Source: Paraclostridium dentum
Lineage (GTDB): Bacteria > Bacillota > Clostridia > Peptostreptococcales > Peptostreptococcaceae
Assembly: GCF_012922555.1 (NCBI RefSeq)
Contig: NZ_WIPK01000001.1
Span: forward strand, 248,001-312,000
Length of the DNA: 64,000 nucleotides
Reading direction: 5' to 3'
Each line of letters starts with the position of its first letter. The first letter of the stretch is position 1. The position numbers and the translations under genes were made by a program. The notes beneath the pieces were generated by a model that saw only the letters and a list, made by a program, of their open reading frames with translations, did no database searches and was not told where the DNA came from. Shown in pieces: positions 16,299-24,934 of this stretch.

Positions 16299-18917
16299 AT
16301 GTTTTATAAAAAAAGTGTAGAGGAGACTTTAAGCCAGGTAAATTCTAGCTTAAAAGGATTGAGCTCATCGAAAGCAAGTGAATTGCTAAAAAAGTATGGG
16401 CCGAATGAATTAAAAGAAAAATCCAAGGTGCCTATTTGGATGTTATTCCTAGAAACATTTAAAGATCCATTGGTTATTATTTTATTAATAGCAGCACTTG
16501 TACAAATATTTTTAGGCGAAGGTATGGAATCTTTAATTATATTTGCAGTACTTATCTTAAATTCAATACTATCTGTAGTACAAACTAAAAAAGCAGAAAG
16601 TTCACTTCAAAGTTTAAAAAAACTATCAGTTCCAAATGCAAAAGTTATCAGAGACAATAAAAAAATAACAGTTAATTCGAAAGATATAGTACCAGGAGAT
16701 ATAATAATTTTAGAAGCTGGAGATTATGTTCCTGCTGATGGAAGGATTATAGAATCCCAAACTCTTAAAGTTGTAGAAGGTATGCTTACAGGTGAAGCAG
16801 AACCAGTTTTAAAGCATAACAAAGAGATATTAAAGGATGTAGCATTAGGGGATCAAAAAAATATGGTTTTCAGTGGTTCTATGGTCGTTTATGGAAGAGG
16901 CGAGTATGTAGTAACACAAACTTCTATGGATACTGAAATGGGAAAAATTGCAGATCTACTTGAAAATGCAGAAAGTAAGCAAACACCTCTTCAAATAAAA
17001 TTAGACGAGTTTAGTAAAAAACTTGGTGTAGGTATAGTAATATTAGCAGCTTTTATATTTCTAATAGATGTATTAAGGGGAGCTAAATTAATTGACTCAT
17101 TTATGTTTGCAGTTGCTATAGCAGTTGCTGCAATACCTGAGGCATTATCATCTATAGTAACGATTGTTCTTGCAGTTGGGACAAACGTTATGGCTAAAAG
17201 ACAAGCGATAGTTAGAAAGTTACCAGCAGTTGAGACCTTAGGATCAACAAGTGTTATATGTACAGATAAAACAGGAACTTTAACTCAGAATAAGATGACA
17301 GTTGTAGATACATATATATATAATCCGGAAAGATCACTAGCATATAATATAAGCTTAGAAGCAGCAGCAGCAAAAGCATTATCAAAGCAAGAGGAGTTTA
17401 TAATAATGTGCTCAAGCTTATGTAATGATTCAGATATAACTAGTGAAGGGGTTGAAATAGGGGATCCTACAGAAATTGCTCTTATAAATTATGCAAATAA
17501 AAAAGGTTTTGATTATAAACAAATAAGAAATGAAAATATTCGGATAAGTGAATTACCATTTGATAGTGAAAGAAAGAGAATGTCTACTGTACATAAGTTA
17601 GATGAAGATGTAGTTATGTTTACAAAAGGAGCTCCAGATGTAATATTTAGTAGGTGCAAATATGCATTAGTAGGAGATGAAGTAGTTAAAGTAAATGATA
17701 AGATTTTAAATAGATATAAGCGTATGAATGAAGAATTTTCTAATAAAGCATTAAGAGTTTTAGCTTTTGCTAGCAAAAGTATTAAAGACGAAGGTTTTAT
17801 CCCGACACCAAATGATGAAGAAAATCTAACTTTAATAGGACTTACAGCGATGATAGATCCACCAAGAAAAGAAGTTTATCCAGCTGTTAAAAATGCTAAA
17901 AAATCTGGTATAAAAACTGTTATGATAACAGGGGATCATAAGACAACGGCAAAAGCTATTGCTAAAGATATCGGGTTATTTACAAATGGAGATATGGCAT
18001 TAACAGGGCATGAACTAGATGCATTAACTGATGAAGAGTTAGATAAGGATTTAGAGAAAATATCAGTGTTTGCAAGGGTTTCACCAGAAAATAAAATAAG
18101 AATAGTAAAAGCATGGCAAAGAAAAGGAAAAGTTTGTGCAATGACAGGAGATGGAGTGAATGATGCTCCAGCTTTAAAACAAGCAGATATAGGTATAGGA
18201 ATGGGAAGTGGAACAGAAGTAGCAAAAGATGCATCAGATATGATTTTAGTAGATGATAACTTTGCAACTATAGTAAATGCAATAGAAGTAGGTAGAACTG
18301 TTTATACAAATATTAAAAAATCAATAGCGTATTTATTCTCAGGAAATTTAGGAGGAATAATAGCTATATTATTTGCTGTAATTGCAGGATTACCAAATCC
18401 ATTTACTACAATCCAGCTACTATTTATAAACCTTGTAACAGATTCATTGCCAGCAATAGCACTAGGACTTGAAGAGCCTGAAAAAGGTGTTATGGATAAT
18501 CCGCCAAGAGATAAAGATGAAAAGATATTAACTAAAGATACAATTGGATTTGTTTTAACTAGAGGGTATATAATTGGGGCAGTTACAATAATGGCTCAAT
18601 TAATAGGGCTTAGATATTCTCATGAATTAGGTGTTGCAATGGCATTTTCAACACTTACACTTTCTAGAATAATGCAGACATTTGCTTCTAGATCTAATAC
18701 TCAATCAATAATTGAATTAGGATTTACTAGTAATAAATACGTGCTAGGTGCAGTTTGTATTTGTTTGACAATGTTTATGTCAACACAGCTTCCTTTTATG
18801 AGAGAAATATTCAACATTCCTTATAGCTTTAACTTTAACATATTATTAATTTGTTTTGGACTTGCAGTTTTATCCACATGTTCTATGGAGATAAGTGAGT
18901 TTTTAAAAAGAAAATAA
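16299..18917 (+). CDS. P-type cation ATPase, copy 2
   Basis: The 872-residue paralogue of the ATPase at 13280 has the same length and closely similar sequence throughout. Asp323 in CTDKTGTLT, TGEAEPV, MTGDGVNDAPALKQA, the M4 segment IPEALSS and the M6 segment NLVTDSLPAIALG are all conserved, so both copies look active and should move the same class of ion. The copies differ most in the nucleotide-binding region around residues 330-370 and in the C-terminal helices. Its leader has a terminator but no riboswitch aptamer, so the two copies are probably expressed under different conditions. A strong terminator follows. Confidence 0.92.
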   Translation: MFYKKSVEETLSQVNSSLKGLSSSKASELLKKYGPNELKEKSKVPIWMLFLETFKDPLVIILLIAALVQIFLGEGMESLIIFAVLILNSILSVVQTKKAESSLQSLKKLSVPNAKVIRDNKKITVNSKDIVPGDIIILEAGDYVPADGRIIESQTLKVVEGMLTGEAEPVLKHNKEILKDVALGDQKNMVFSGSMVVYGRGEYVVTQTSMDTEMGKIADLLENAESKQTPLQIKLDEFSKKLGVGIVILAAFIFLIDVLRGAKLIDSFMFAVAIAVAAIPEALSSIVTIVLAVGTNVMAKRQAIVRKLPAVETLGSTSVICTDKTGTLTQNKMTVVDTYIYNPERSLAYNISLEAAAAKALSKQEEFIIMCSSLCNDSDITSEGVEIGDPTEIALINYANKKGFDYKQIRNENIRISELPFDSERKRMSTVHKLDEDVVMFTKGAPDVIFSRCKYALVGDEVVKVNDKILNRYKRMNEEFSNKALRVLAFASKSIKDEGFIPTPNDEENLTLIGLTAMIDPPRKEVYPAVKNAKKSGIKTVMITGDHKTTAKAIAKDIGLFTNGDMALTGHELDALTDEELDKDLEKISVFARVSPENKIRIVKAWQRKGKVCAMTGDGVNDAPALKQADIGIGMGSGTEVAKDASDMILVDDNFATIVNAIEVGRTVYTNIKKSIAYLFSGNLGGIIAILFAVIAGLPNPFTTIQLLFINLVTDSLPAIALGLEEPEKGVMDNPPRDKDEKILTKDTIGFVLTRGYIIGAVTIMAQLIGLRYSHELGVAMAFSTLTLSRIMQTFASRSNTQSIIELGFTSNKYVLGAVCICLTMFMSTQLPFMREIFNIPYSFNFNILLICFGLAVLSTCSMEISEFLKRK

Positions 18918-18939
18918 AAATTATTTTAAATAACAATAA

Positions 18940-18983
18940 GGCTGAATATGGAAGTTAAAATGTCTATATTCAGCCGTTTTATT
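18940..18983 (+). terminator. intrinsic terminator after ATPase 2
   Basis: GGCTGAATAT pairs with ATATTCAGCC across a 16-base loop, then GTTTTATT. Confidence 0.85.
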
Positions 18984-19084
18984 ATTTCATATTAAAATAA
19001 ATAGTATGTATTATTTATAGAAATAAAAATATAAATTGATATAATTATAGTTGAGAGTAGATTTTGAATAAGGGGGTATGTGAT

Positions 19085-20428
19085 ATGAGAGATCAAATTA
19101 TAAAAAGCGTTGAAAATATTAAAGATGAAATGGTTAATTCAATTATTGAAAGTGTACAAATACCAAGTGTAATTGGTGAAGAAAGTAAGCAATATCCATT
19201 TGGAAAAGATATAGATGATGTACTAAACCATATGTTAGATTTGTGTGATAAATTAGGATTTAAAACTTATAAAGATAAAGAAGGATATTATGGCTATGCA
19301 GAAATAGGAGAAGGCGAAGACTTAGTAGGGATTTTAGGGCATTTAGATGTAGTTCCAGCTGGAGATTTAAGTGCATGGAATGTAGAACCTTTTAAGGGAA
19401 CCATAATAGATGGGAAGCTTTATGGAAGAGGAACTCAAGATGACAAAGGGCCTACTATTTCGGCTATATATGCAACAAAGGCAATAATAGATTCAGGCTT
19501 TAAATTAAATAAAAGAGTTAGATTTATCTTTGGAACAGATGAAGAAACTTTATGGAGAGACATGGCTAAGTACAATGAAAATAAAGAAGAGATACCTAGT
19601 TTTGGATTTACACCAGATAGTGCATTTCCTTGTATAAATGCTGAAAAAGGATTATTACAATGTATATTATCATCAAATAAAGCATCAAAAGTAAACTTAA
19701 AAGCAGGAGACGCTTTTAATGCAGTTCCAAGCAAAGCTACATACAACAGTATAAATTTAGTTGAATTAGAAAGTGAATTAGATAAATTAGGATTTGAATA
19801 TAAAAAAGAAGAAAATGCTATAACAGTTATAGGAAAAAGTGTGCATTCGCAAAAATGTAATGAAGGCATAAATTCTATATCTAGGTTGTGTATAGCACTT
19901 AAAAATATCGGAATAAACACTCCAGCTATAGATTTTATATCTGAAGTAATAAAAGAAGATGCACATGCAAATTATATATTGCCAAATTGCGAAGATGTAT
20001 CAGGTAAGTTAACTCTTAATTTAGGGAAAATTGATTTAAATGAAGATGGTGAAAAAATTTATTTAGATGTTAGAATACCTGTTACAGTTGAAAAAGATGA
20101 ATTTGTAAGTGCATTAAGAGAAAAAGCGAATAATTATGGATTAGATTATATTGAATATGATTGGCTTAAATCAATATATATACCTAGTGACCATTTTTTA
20201 ATAAAAACTTTGAGAAAAGTATACGAACAAGAAACAAATTGCGATTCAACACCTATGGCATCTGGAGGAGCTACTTACGCAAGAGCTATAGATAACTGTG
20301 TTGCATTTGGAGCAATATTTCCTTGGGGCAAAAAAACAGAACACCAACCGAATGAATGTGTCGAAATAAAAGATATAATAAAAGCTACTGAAATTTATGC
20401 GCTTACATTATATGAACTAACTAGATAA
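19085..20428 (+). CDS. M20-family dipeptidase (PepV-like)
   Basis: A 447-residue zinc metallopeptidase of the M20 family, close in layout to PepV and Sapep dipeptidases. Metal-site motifs are visible in order: GHLDVVPAGD, GRGTQDDKGP, GTDEETLWRD and, near the C terminus, a His in TEHQPNE. A glycine-rich ASGGATYAR loop lies before it. The lid domain occupies roughly the middle third. Such enzymes release amino acids from dipeptides in the cytoplasm, useful to an amino-acid fermenter. The ATG at 19085 is chosen because AAGGGGG lies eight bases upstream. It stands alone with its own terminator. Confidence 0.9.
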   Translation: MRDQIIKSVENIKDEMVNSIIESVQIPSVIGEESKQYPFGKDIDDVLNHMLDLCDKLGFKTYKDKEGYYGYAEIGEGEDLVGILGHLDVVPAGDLSAWNVEPFKGTIIDGKLYGRGTQDDKGPTISAIYATKAIIDSGFKLNKRVRFIFGTDEETLWRDMAKYNENKEEIPSFGFTPDSAFPCINAEKGLLQCILSSNKASKVNLKAGDAFNAVPSKATYNSINLVELESELDKLGFEYKKEENAITVIGKSVHSQKCNEGINSISRLCIALKNIGINTPAIDFISEVIKEDAHANYILPNCEDVSGKLTLNLGKIDLNEDGEKIYLDVRIPVTVEKDEFVSALREKANNYGLDYIEYDWLKSIYIPSDHFLIKTLRKVYEQETNCDSTPMASGGATYARAIDNCVAFGAIFPWGKKTEHQPNECVEIKDIIKATEIYALTLYELTR

Positions 20429-20441
20429 TTTGATGTATAAT

Positions 20442-20485
20442 AAATAAGGGACCTTTCTATAATTGAAAGGTTCCTTATTTGTAAT
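20442..20485 (+). terminator. intrinsic terminator after dipeptidase
   Basis: A long stem (AAATAAGG with CCTTATTT, then CCTTTC with GAAAGG) is followed by TTTG. Confidence 0.8.
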
Positions 20486-20532
20486 AAAAATAAAAAATAA
20501 TTAATAATAGTTAAAAGGAAGGGGATGATTAG

Positions 20533-21306
20533 ATGTTAAAAAATGGAGCAGTTGTGTTTTTTTCAGGAACTGGAAACTCTAAATACATAGCTAAGATTTT
20601 CAAAGAAGAATTTGAAAGACTAAATATAAACTTGGATGTTATAAATATAGAAAAAGAAAGTGGATTAAAGAAAGAATATGATTTCTATGTGTTTGGAGGT
20701 CCTATACATGCAGAGATGTTACCAAGAATACTTACTGATTGGATAAATAAAAATATACCCAATGAGCCTAAAAAGTGTATAGTATATCACACACTAGCAG
20801 GAGATAAACATAGTGAAGGTAGAGTTTATTTAGCAAAACTATTAAATAAAAAAGGGCTAGATGTAGTTATAAATACATCTATACAAATGCCTAATAACTA
20901 TTATCATAAATTTTTCAAAAGAGATACAGATGAGGAGATAAAAAAAGTTTTAGATTTAGCACCAAACAAGGTAAAAGCTATTGTTAAAGATTTCGTAAAT
21001 GATAAAAGAAGTGATATAAATTATAAAAAAATCACTGTTGGAACGAAATTAGTTTATGATAGTTTTTTGATTTACGCTAAAAAATATGCAAAGAGAAATT
21101 TTTCTGTAGATACAAGTAAATGCATAAATTGTAAGATATGTGAAAAAGAGTGTCCTACTAATAATATAGTTATGAATGAAAAAAATATAGAGTTTTATAA
21201 TAAGTGTATAGGATGTGAAAAATGTATTCATAGATGTCCGACAAATGCTATTTTATTTAAAAATGAGTCTTTTATACCATATAAAATCGAAGATTATATA
21301 AAATGA
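20533..21306 (+). CDS. EFR1-type flavodoxin-ferredoxin fusion
   Basis: The 257-residue protein has an N-terminal flavodoxin-like domain with the FMN phosphate loop FSGTGNSKYIAK, then a C-terminal dicluster ferredoxin. The two cluster motifs are CINCKICEKECP and CIGCEKCIHRCP, each the normal CxxCxxCxxxCP pattern for a [4Fe-4S] centre. This matches the EFR1 group of electron-transfer proteins in clostridia, whose partners are mostly unknown. The ATG follows AAGGAAGGGG. No redox enzyme gene is adjacent, so its partner cannot be inferred from context. Confidence 0.88.
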   Translation: MLKNGAVVFFSGTGNSKYIAKIFKEEFERLNINLDVINIEKESGLKKEYDFYVFGGPIHAEMLPRILTDWINKNIPNEPKKCIVYHTLAGDKHSEGRVYLAKLLNKKGLDVVINTSIQMPNNYYHKFFKRDTDEEIKKVLDLAPNKVKAIVKDFVNDKRSDINYKKITVGTKLVYDSFLIYAKKYAKRNFSVDTSKCINCKICEKECPTNNIVMNEKNIEFYNKCIGCEKCIHRCPTNAILFKNESFIPYKIEDYIK

Positions 21307-21435
21307 AGGAAATATTGCAAAATATTACAGAAATGGAACAAAAACGACAAAAATGTAGAAATATATTGTAAAAATGTGTACTATAAATATCTAAAGGGTA
21401 TAAACCCCTTATAAAAGATATTAGGTGGTGCGAAA

Positions 21436-22218
21436 ATGAGCAAGAAGATAAAAATAGTTATTTGTATGATGATTATTTTAATAATAGGATTAGGTGCTAA
21501 GTTTGTATATGGAGAAGCTGAAGATCCAATGCATAAGAATTTTAAGGATCATGTAGTTTTTTATCCTCAGCATCAAGATGATGAAACTCTATGGGGATCA
21601 AGTGCAATTATAGAAGCTATAAGAGAGTGTGGAGCAGATAATGTATATGTTGTATTAGTTTCAGATGGTTCAGGTGTAAATGTATTTAATCAACTTGAAC
21701 AATTTAAAGGGATAAGTAGAAAAGAAAAAGAAATTTTAAGAAATAATGAATTTAAGGCAGCATTAAACAGCTTAGGAGTTAAAAATAGTAATATAAGAAT
21801 TTTAGCAGATGAAACAGAAAAAACAGGAACTCATTATGATTTAATGGAAAAAACTATATTAGATTTTGAAAATAAGTTTGGTAGTGTTACTCAAGTTTCT
21901 CAGCATTATCAGTATGATAATCATCCAATGCATAGAAAAAATGGAGTGGTTTTAAAAAGACTTAGTGATGAAGGAAAAGTAAAAGATGCTAGATATTTTG
22001 TAAAACCAGCATATGTAAAAGATATACCAGAAGATCAAAGGGATATATACACAGCAAATAATGAAGAAGATAAAGCAAAAGTAAAAGGTGCTTTAGATGC
22101 ATACAAAACAAAAAATGAAAAAGAACAACTTTATGGAATTGGATATATGTCAACTCATAAATATTTTGATCATTTATACAATGATCCTCAATATACATCA
22201 GTATTAAGTAGATACTAA
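21436..22218 (+). CDS. PIG-L family deacetylase, membrane-anchored, copy 1
   Basis: A 260-residue LmbE/PIG-L type zinc-dependent de-N-acetylase. The metal motif is PQHQDDE, with His46, Asp48 and Asp49, and a second conserved segment is DNHPMHRKNG. Family members remove acetyl groups from N-acetylglucosamine-containing molecules. A hydrophobic segment at residues 7-25 looks like a signal peptide or anchor, so it probably acts outside the membrane on a wall or envelope sugar. The ATG follows AGGTGG. A near-identical paralogue follows after its terminator. The substrate is unknown. Confidence 0.87.
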   Translation: MSKKIKIVICMMIILIIGLGAKFVYGEAEDPMHKNFKDHVVFYPQHQDDETLWGSSAIIEAIRECGADNVYVVLVSDGSGVNVFNQLEQFKGISRKEKEILRNNEFKAALNSLGVKNSNIRILADETEKTGTHYDLMEKTILDFENKFGSVTQVSQHYQYDNHPMHRKNGVVLKRLSDEGKVKDARYFVKPAYVKDIPEDQRDIYTANNEEDKAKVKGALDAYKTKNEKEQLYGIGYMSTHKYFDHLYNDPQYTSVLSRY

Positions 22219-22220
22219 TA

Positions 22221-22262
22221 AAAAACTATCTAAAATTATTTAATTTTAGATAGTTTTTTTAT
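22221..22262 (+). terminator. intrinsic terminator between the PIG-L copies
   Basis: AAAACTATCTAAAATT pairs with AATTTTAGATAGTTTT and is followed by T residues. Confidence 0.9.
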
Positions 22263-22377
22263 TAGTTTAATGTGGCAATTAAATAAGAAATGAATATTTA
22301 TAAATAAGAGTGAAAAAATAAGTACACTTAGTAGTAAATCATAAATTTTTTAACAACGACACTAGGTGGTGGATAAT

Positions 22378-23163
22378 ATGAAAAAAACAAATATTAGAAT
22401 AGGTGTTCTAATATTAATTATTTTTATAATTGGGCTTGGAGTTAAGTTTCAAGAGTTTAAAAGTGAAAAACTTGAACATAAGAAACTTGTCAGTCATGTA
22501 GTTTTTTATCCTCAACATCAAGATGATGAAGTACTTTGGGGAGGTAGTGCAATACTTAAAGCTATAAATACTTGTGGAGCAGACAATGTATATATTGTAT
22601 TAGTTTCAGATGGATCAGGAGTTAATGCATTTGATCAAATGCCAGAATTTAAAGGTATAAATAGAAGAGAAAAGTGTTGTTTAAGAAATAATGAATTTAA
22701 ATGTGCTTTAAAAAGTTTAGGAGTAAAAAGTAGTAATATAATAATTCTAGCTGATAAAACAAAAGAAGAGAAACCACACTTTGACCTTATGGAAAATACG
22801 ATATTAGATTTTGAAAATAAATTTGGCAGTGTTACTCATATAGCTCAACACTATAAATATGACAATCATCCAATGCACAGAAAAAACGGAGAAGTTTTAA
22901 AGAAACTTAGTGATGAAGGAAAAGTAAATGATGCTAGATACTTCCTTAAACCTTCGTATGTTAAATATATTCCCCAAAGCCAAAGAGACGTGTACTTATC
23001 AGACACTATAGAAGATAAAGCTAAAATAAAATGTGCCCTTAATTCATATAGAATAAGAAATGAAAAAGAACAGCTTTATGGAATCGGATATATATCAGCT
23101 CACACGTACTTTGATCATCTATATAATGATCCTCAATATAAATCGGTGTTAAGTATTTACTAG
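22378..23163 (+). CDS. PIG-L family deacetylase, membrane-anchored, copy 2
   Basis: The 261-residue paralogue of the preceding gene is collinear over its whole length. It keeps the PQHQDDE metal motif (DDE followed by VLWGG in place of TLWGS), the DNHPMHRKNG segment and the C-terminal YDHLYNDPQY-like end (here FDHLYNDPQY). An N-terminal hydrophobic anchor is also present. The inner ATG at 22378 is preferred over two GTG codons just upstream because AGGTGG sits eight bases before it. It has more Cys residues than copy 1. Each copy has its own terminator, so they are separate transcription units. Confidence 0.86.
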   Translation: MKKTNIRIGVLILIIFIIGLGVKFQEFKSEKLEHKKLVSHVVFYPQHQDDEVLWGGSAILKAINTCGADNVYIVLVSDGSGVNAFDQMPEFKGINRREKCCLRNNEFKCALKSLGVKSSNIIILADKTKEEKPHFDLMENTILDFENKFGSVTHIAQHYKYDNHPMHRKNGEVLKKLSDEGKVNDARYFLKPSYVKYIPQSQRDVYLSDTIEDKAKIKCALNSYRIRNEKEQLYGIGYISAHTYFDHLYNDPQYKSVLSIY

Positions 23164-23165
23164 GA

Positions 23166-23214
23166 AAGATGCATATAAGTAAATTTTTAAAATTTACTTA
23201 TATGCATCTTTTAA
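23166..23214 (+). terminator. intrinsic terminator after second PIG-L gene
   Basis: An almost perfect 20-bp stem around GATGCATATAAGTAAAT is followed by TTTTAATT. It is among the longest terminator stems in the window. Confidence 0.88.
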
Positions 23215-23233
23215 TTGATGTAAATTTGCAAAA

Positions 23234-23265
23234 GAAACAACTTTATGTTAAGATTAAGTTGTTTC
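23234..23265. promoter_or_regulatory. 10-bp inverted repeat upstream of the BCCT gene
   Basis: GAAACAACTT at 23234-23243 is the exact reverse complement of AAGTTGTTTC at 23256-23265, with 12 bases between. It lies about 70 bases upstream of the transporter start and has no T-run after it. It is a candidate operator; the binding protein is not known. Confidence 0.45.
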
Positions 23266-23331
23266 AAGAAAAAACTTGTTCAGAAATTAAAGTTGTTACT
23301 TTTGACATAAAAAATATATCGGAGGTTGAGT

Positions 23332-24873
23332 ATGAAAAAAAATAATATTGTATTTAATATATCTTTATTACTGACCAGTGTAGTTGTAATATTAGGTCTT
23401 GTATCACCTACAATGTTTAAAAATATATCTAATAAAGGATTTAATATAGTAGTAAATAATTTTAACTGGGTATATCTAATCGTTATGTTAGCATTAGTTA
23501 TTTTTGCAGGTTTTTTAATTTTTAGTAAATATGGAAATATAAGATTAGGAAAAGATACGGATAGACCGGAATTTAGTAACTTATCTTGGTTTTCTATGCT
23601 ATTTGGAGCAGGAATGGGAATAGGATTAGTATTTTTCGGAGCAGTAGAACCTATGAAGCATTTTGTAAATCCAATAGGTGTAGAATCAGGAAGCTTAGCG
23701 GCCACAAACTTTGCAATGCAACAATCGTTTATACACTGGGGAGTAACTCCATGGGCTGCTTATGCAATAATGGGATTATCATTAGCATATTTTCAATTTA
23801 GAAAAGATGCACCGGGGTTAATAAGTAGTGTATTTTTACCTATCTTAGGAGAAGAAGGGGTAAAGGGGCCTATAGGAAAAACTATAGATATTTTAGCTGT
23901 ATTTACAACAGTAACAGGTATAGCGACATCTTTAGGTATGGGAACAATGCAAATTGCAGGTGGACTTGAATATATGTTTGGAATAAAAAATACTATATAT
24001 TTGCAAATAGTTATAATAGCAATAGCAACAGTTTTATATATTAAAAGTTCTACTAGTGGATTAGATAAAGGTATAAAATTATTATCAAATATAAACCTAG
24101 CTTTAGCGGCTTTATTATTATTCGGAGCAGCTATTATTGGACCTACTACACATATGATTTCAAACTTCTCAAATGGAATGGGATTATATGTAGAACAATT
24201 TATATCTCAAAGTTTATATATGGATCCTACAGGTGAATGGATTGCTCAGTGGAGAGTATTTTATTGGGCGATGTGGATAGCTTGGATACCTTTTGTAGGA
24301 ATATTTATAGCAAGAATATCTAAAGGAAGAACTATAAGAGAATTTATAATTGGAGTAACTTTGGTACCAGCGTTAGCATGTATAGTTTGGTTTTCTGTAT
24401 TTGGGACATTAGGTACTAATTTAGGATTAGACTTTGCAAAAGATGCAACTATGGTAACTGAAACGGCACTTTTTAAAGTGTTTTCAAATTATCAATTTGG
24501 AAATATACTATCATTAGTAGCTATGGTACTATTATGTACATTCTTTATATCATCAGCAGATTCAGCTACTTATGTACTTGGAATGTTTACATCTAATGGA
24601 GATTTAAATCCAAGTAATAAAAAGAAAATTACTTGGGGTATAATACAAGCGCTATTAGCTTTAGCGTTACTAATGTCTGGAGGGCTAGAAACATTACAAA
24701 CTGTGTCTATAGTTTCTGCATTCCCATTTGCTATAATAATGATAGTGAGTATAGTATCGATAACAAAAGCATTAAAAACAGAATTTAAAGTAGAAAATGA
24801 AGCGAAAAAAGAATTTGTAAGTAAAAAGGAATATAAAAAGCCTGTAGTTAAAATAAAAAAAGAAGCTTATTAA
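23332..24873 (+). CDS. BCCT-family betaine/carnitine/choline transporter
   Basis: A 513-residue, 12-helix secondary transporter. The Gly-rich GAGMGIGLVFFGAVEPM segment and the signature WAMWIAWIPFVGIFIARIS followed by KGRTIREF identify the betaine-choline-carnitine family. It should import a compatible solute such as glycine betaine under osmotic stress, or exchange trimethylammonium compounds. The long charged C-terminal tail is Lys-rich, which in BetP-like members takes part in osmosensing. The ATG at 23332 follows GGAGGT at about six bases. The gene converges on a BusR-like regulator, a strong hint that c-di-AMP controls osmolyte uptake here. Confidence 0.9.
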   Translation: MKKNNIVFNISLLLTSVVVILGLVSPTMFKNISNKGFNIVVNNFNWVYLIVMLALVIFAGFLIFSKYGNIRLGKDTDRPEFSNLSWFSMLFGAGMGIGLVFFGAVEPMKHFVNPIGVESGSLAATNFAMQQSFIHWGVTPWAAYAIMGLSLAYFQFRKDAPGLISSVFLPILGEEGVKGPIGKTIDILAVFTTVTGIATSLGMGTMQIAGGLEYMFGIKNTIYLQIVIIAIATVLYIKSSTSGLDKGIKLLSNINLALAALLLFGAAIIGPTTHMISNFSNGMGLYVEQFISQSLYMDPTGEWIAQWRVFYWAMWIAWIPFVGIFIARISKGRTIREFIIGVTLVPALACIVWFSVFGTLGTNLGLDFAKDATMVTETALFKVFSNYQFGNILSLVAMVLLCTFFISSADSATYVLGMFTSNGDLNPSNKKKITWGIIQALLALALLMSGGLETLQTVSIVSAFPFAIIMIVSIVSITKALKTEFKVENEAKKEFVSKKEYKKPVVKIKKEAY

Positions 24874-24878
24874 ATATA

Positions 24879-24932
24879 AAAAGGAGTATCTTAAAATGAT
24901 TATATAATCAGCTTAAGATACTCCTTTTTTGT
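24879..24932. terminator. bidirectional terminator between BCCT and GntR-TrkA_C genes
   Basis: AAAAGGAGTATCTTAA pairs with TTAAGATACTCCTTTT across an 18-base loop. T runs lie on both sides when read on either strand. Confidence 0.88.
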
Positions 24933-24934
24933 AA

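Noticed and set aside
16160-16299. A second complete yybP-ykoY riboswitch before ATPase 2
   Set aside because: The leader between promoter and terminator is only about 30 bases and has neither the GGGGAGTAG nor the GTTAGCGAGACC segments, so no full aptamer can form.
23586-23801. A plus-strand frame inside the BCCT transporter
   Set aside because: It is an out-of-frame shadow of the transporter with no ribosome binding site.
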